In this document: positions 63,392 through 64,000 of the stretch, in pieces | Layout: every line of letters starts with the position of its first letter | How positions within the stretch are numbered: position 1 is the stretch's first letter | Assembly (NCBI GenBank): GCA_022266195.1 | Contig: WHVY01000005.1 | Coordinates: forward strand, 2,728,001 to 2,792,000 | Reading direction: 5' to 3' | Source of the DNA: Tetranychus cinnabarinus | Taxonomy: Eukaryota; Arthropoda; Arachnida; Trombidiformes; Tetranychidae | DNA: 64,000 bases | The notes under the pieces: model-generated | What the model was told of the DNA's origin: nothing | Seen by the model: the letters and a program-made list of their open reading frames with translations, nothing else | Databases searched by the model: none | Program-made: the position numbers and the translations under genes

Positions 63392-64000
63392 CTAACGAAT
63401 CAAATATGTTTACTCTAATTAATGTGTTTACTGTCTCTATTTCCACCCATTTTCCTCATGTTCAGAATATTAATTCCTTGCAAAAACTTCTATCTACAGT
63501 TTATTTTGTGATTAATTGTTACAATGTTTTGATCAGGTTAGTCAGTTTTTCCTCGAGTTTTATTTCTTTTCACCTTACTATAGAAACACGAGCCAAAATT
63601 TGTTTGATTTTGATTTTGGTTTGCATTCACACCAAATTTTTTTGGAAGAATAAAATAGTATATTGAAAGACACAGACTTACCTTGATATTTTTTGACAAT
63701 GACAAATGAAAATCAAACTATTTGATAAAAACATCAGGTTTACGGAGTATTCAAAAATAGTTTAATATTGATACACAAATGATACACTGAAATAAATAAA
63801 ATTAAAATTTTTCCTCGAGTTTATTTTTTGTAATTTTCTTGTGGTGCCATCTAGGTGAATTACATGAGGAAACCATTAAATTTTACAATTAAAACAATTA
63901 GCCTCTCTAATGGTTCCTCCATTGGTCCTGTTAACCCTGCACCTTAGAAGACAATTATGATGTCGCCGTAAGAAAATTACAAAAACTGTACAAAGTCTTT

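Larger units (their letters stand above)
61862..64000. repeat. Segmental duplication, copy 2
   Basis: Collinear partner of 55,545-58,520. It runs from inside an intron of the small secreted gene, through TIL gene 2 and its promoter, to the right edge of the window, so the duplicated unit may extend further. This copy lacks the foldback element and keeps the intact exon end of the small gene. Confidence 0.85.

Noticed and set aside
1..64000. CRISPR arrays, bacterial operons, rRNA genes
   Set aside because: Nothing with regular direct repeats and spacers, no ribosome-binding-site-led gene clusters and no rRNA segments; introns and gene families show this is animal nuclear DNA.

Overview
The window looks like nuclear DNA of an arthropod, most likely a spider mite or a related mite. 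It is AT-rich (roughly 30-34% GC by eye) and has short GT..AG introns. Its gene content is one achaete-scute bHLH gene, one DEG/ENaC-type channel and secreted TIL-domain proteins. The species assignment is inference from gene content and compactness; no species-specific marker was checked.

Layout: (1) 1-15,050 is non-coding, with simple repeats, many short AGGTAA/TTACCT words on both strands and a CTCF-like site near 13.1 kb. (2) 15,051-19,030 holds the achaete-scute homologue: upstream region, two coding exons split by a 258 bp intron just after the bHLH, and a 3' UTR. (3) 19,031-36,692 is a second gene desert, with one unexplained GC-rich block near 19.3 kb, a CT/GA-rich promoter-like patch near 32 kb and a GATA-site cluster near 33.4 kb. 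(4) 36,693-38,039 is an intronless DEG/ENaC-like channel gene. (5) 38,040-54,924 is a third desert with one doubtful small ORF at 45.3 kb. (6) 54,925-64,000 is different in character. It is dense in repeats and duplicated segments and nearly free of the AGGTAA word. It carries two paralogous secreted multi-TIL proteins on the minus strand, a previously hidden small secreted cysteine-rich gene on the plus strand, a frameshifted proline-rich ORF, an orphan ORF, and at least three kinds of mobile element.

How the parts fit: the achaete-scute gene sits in more than 30 kb of gene-free flanking DNA, as expected for a developmental regulator with distant enhancers. The right-hand 9 kb reads as a fast-evolving secreted-protein locus built by a segmental duplication (about 55.5-58.5 kb against 61.9-64.0 kb). 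After the duplication, one copy took an 833 bp foldback element 22 bp upstream of its ATG and lost its last TIL domain and most of a neighbouring exon. The other copy keeps an intact, convergent small secreted gene. Whether these proteins are protease inhibitors acting on food, host or self proteases cannot be read from the sequence.
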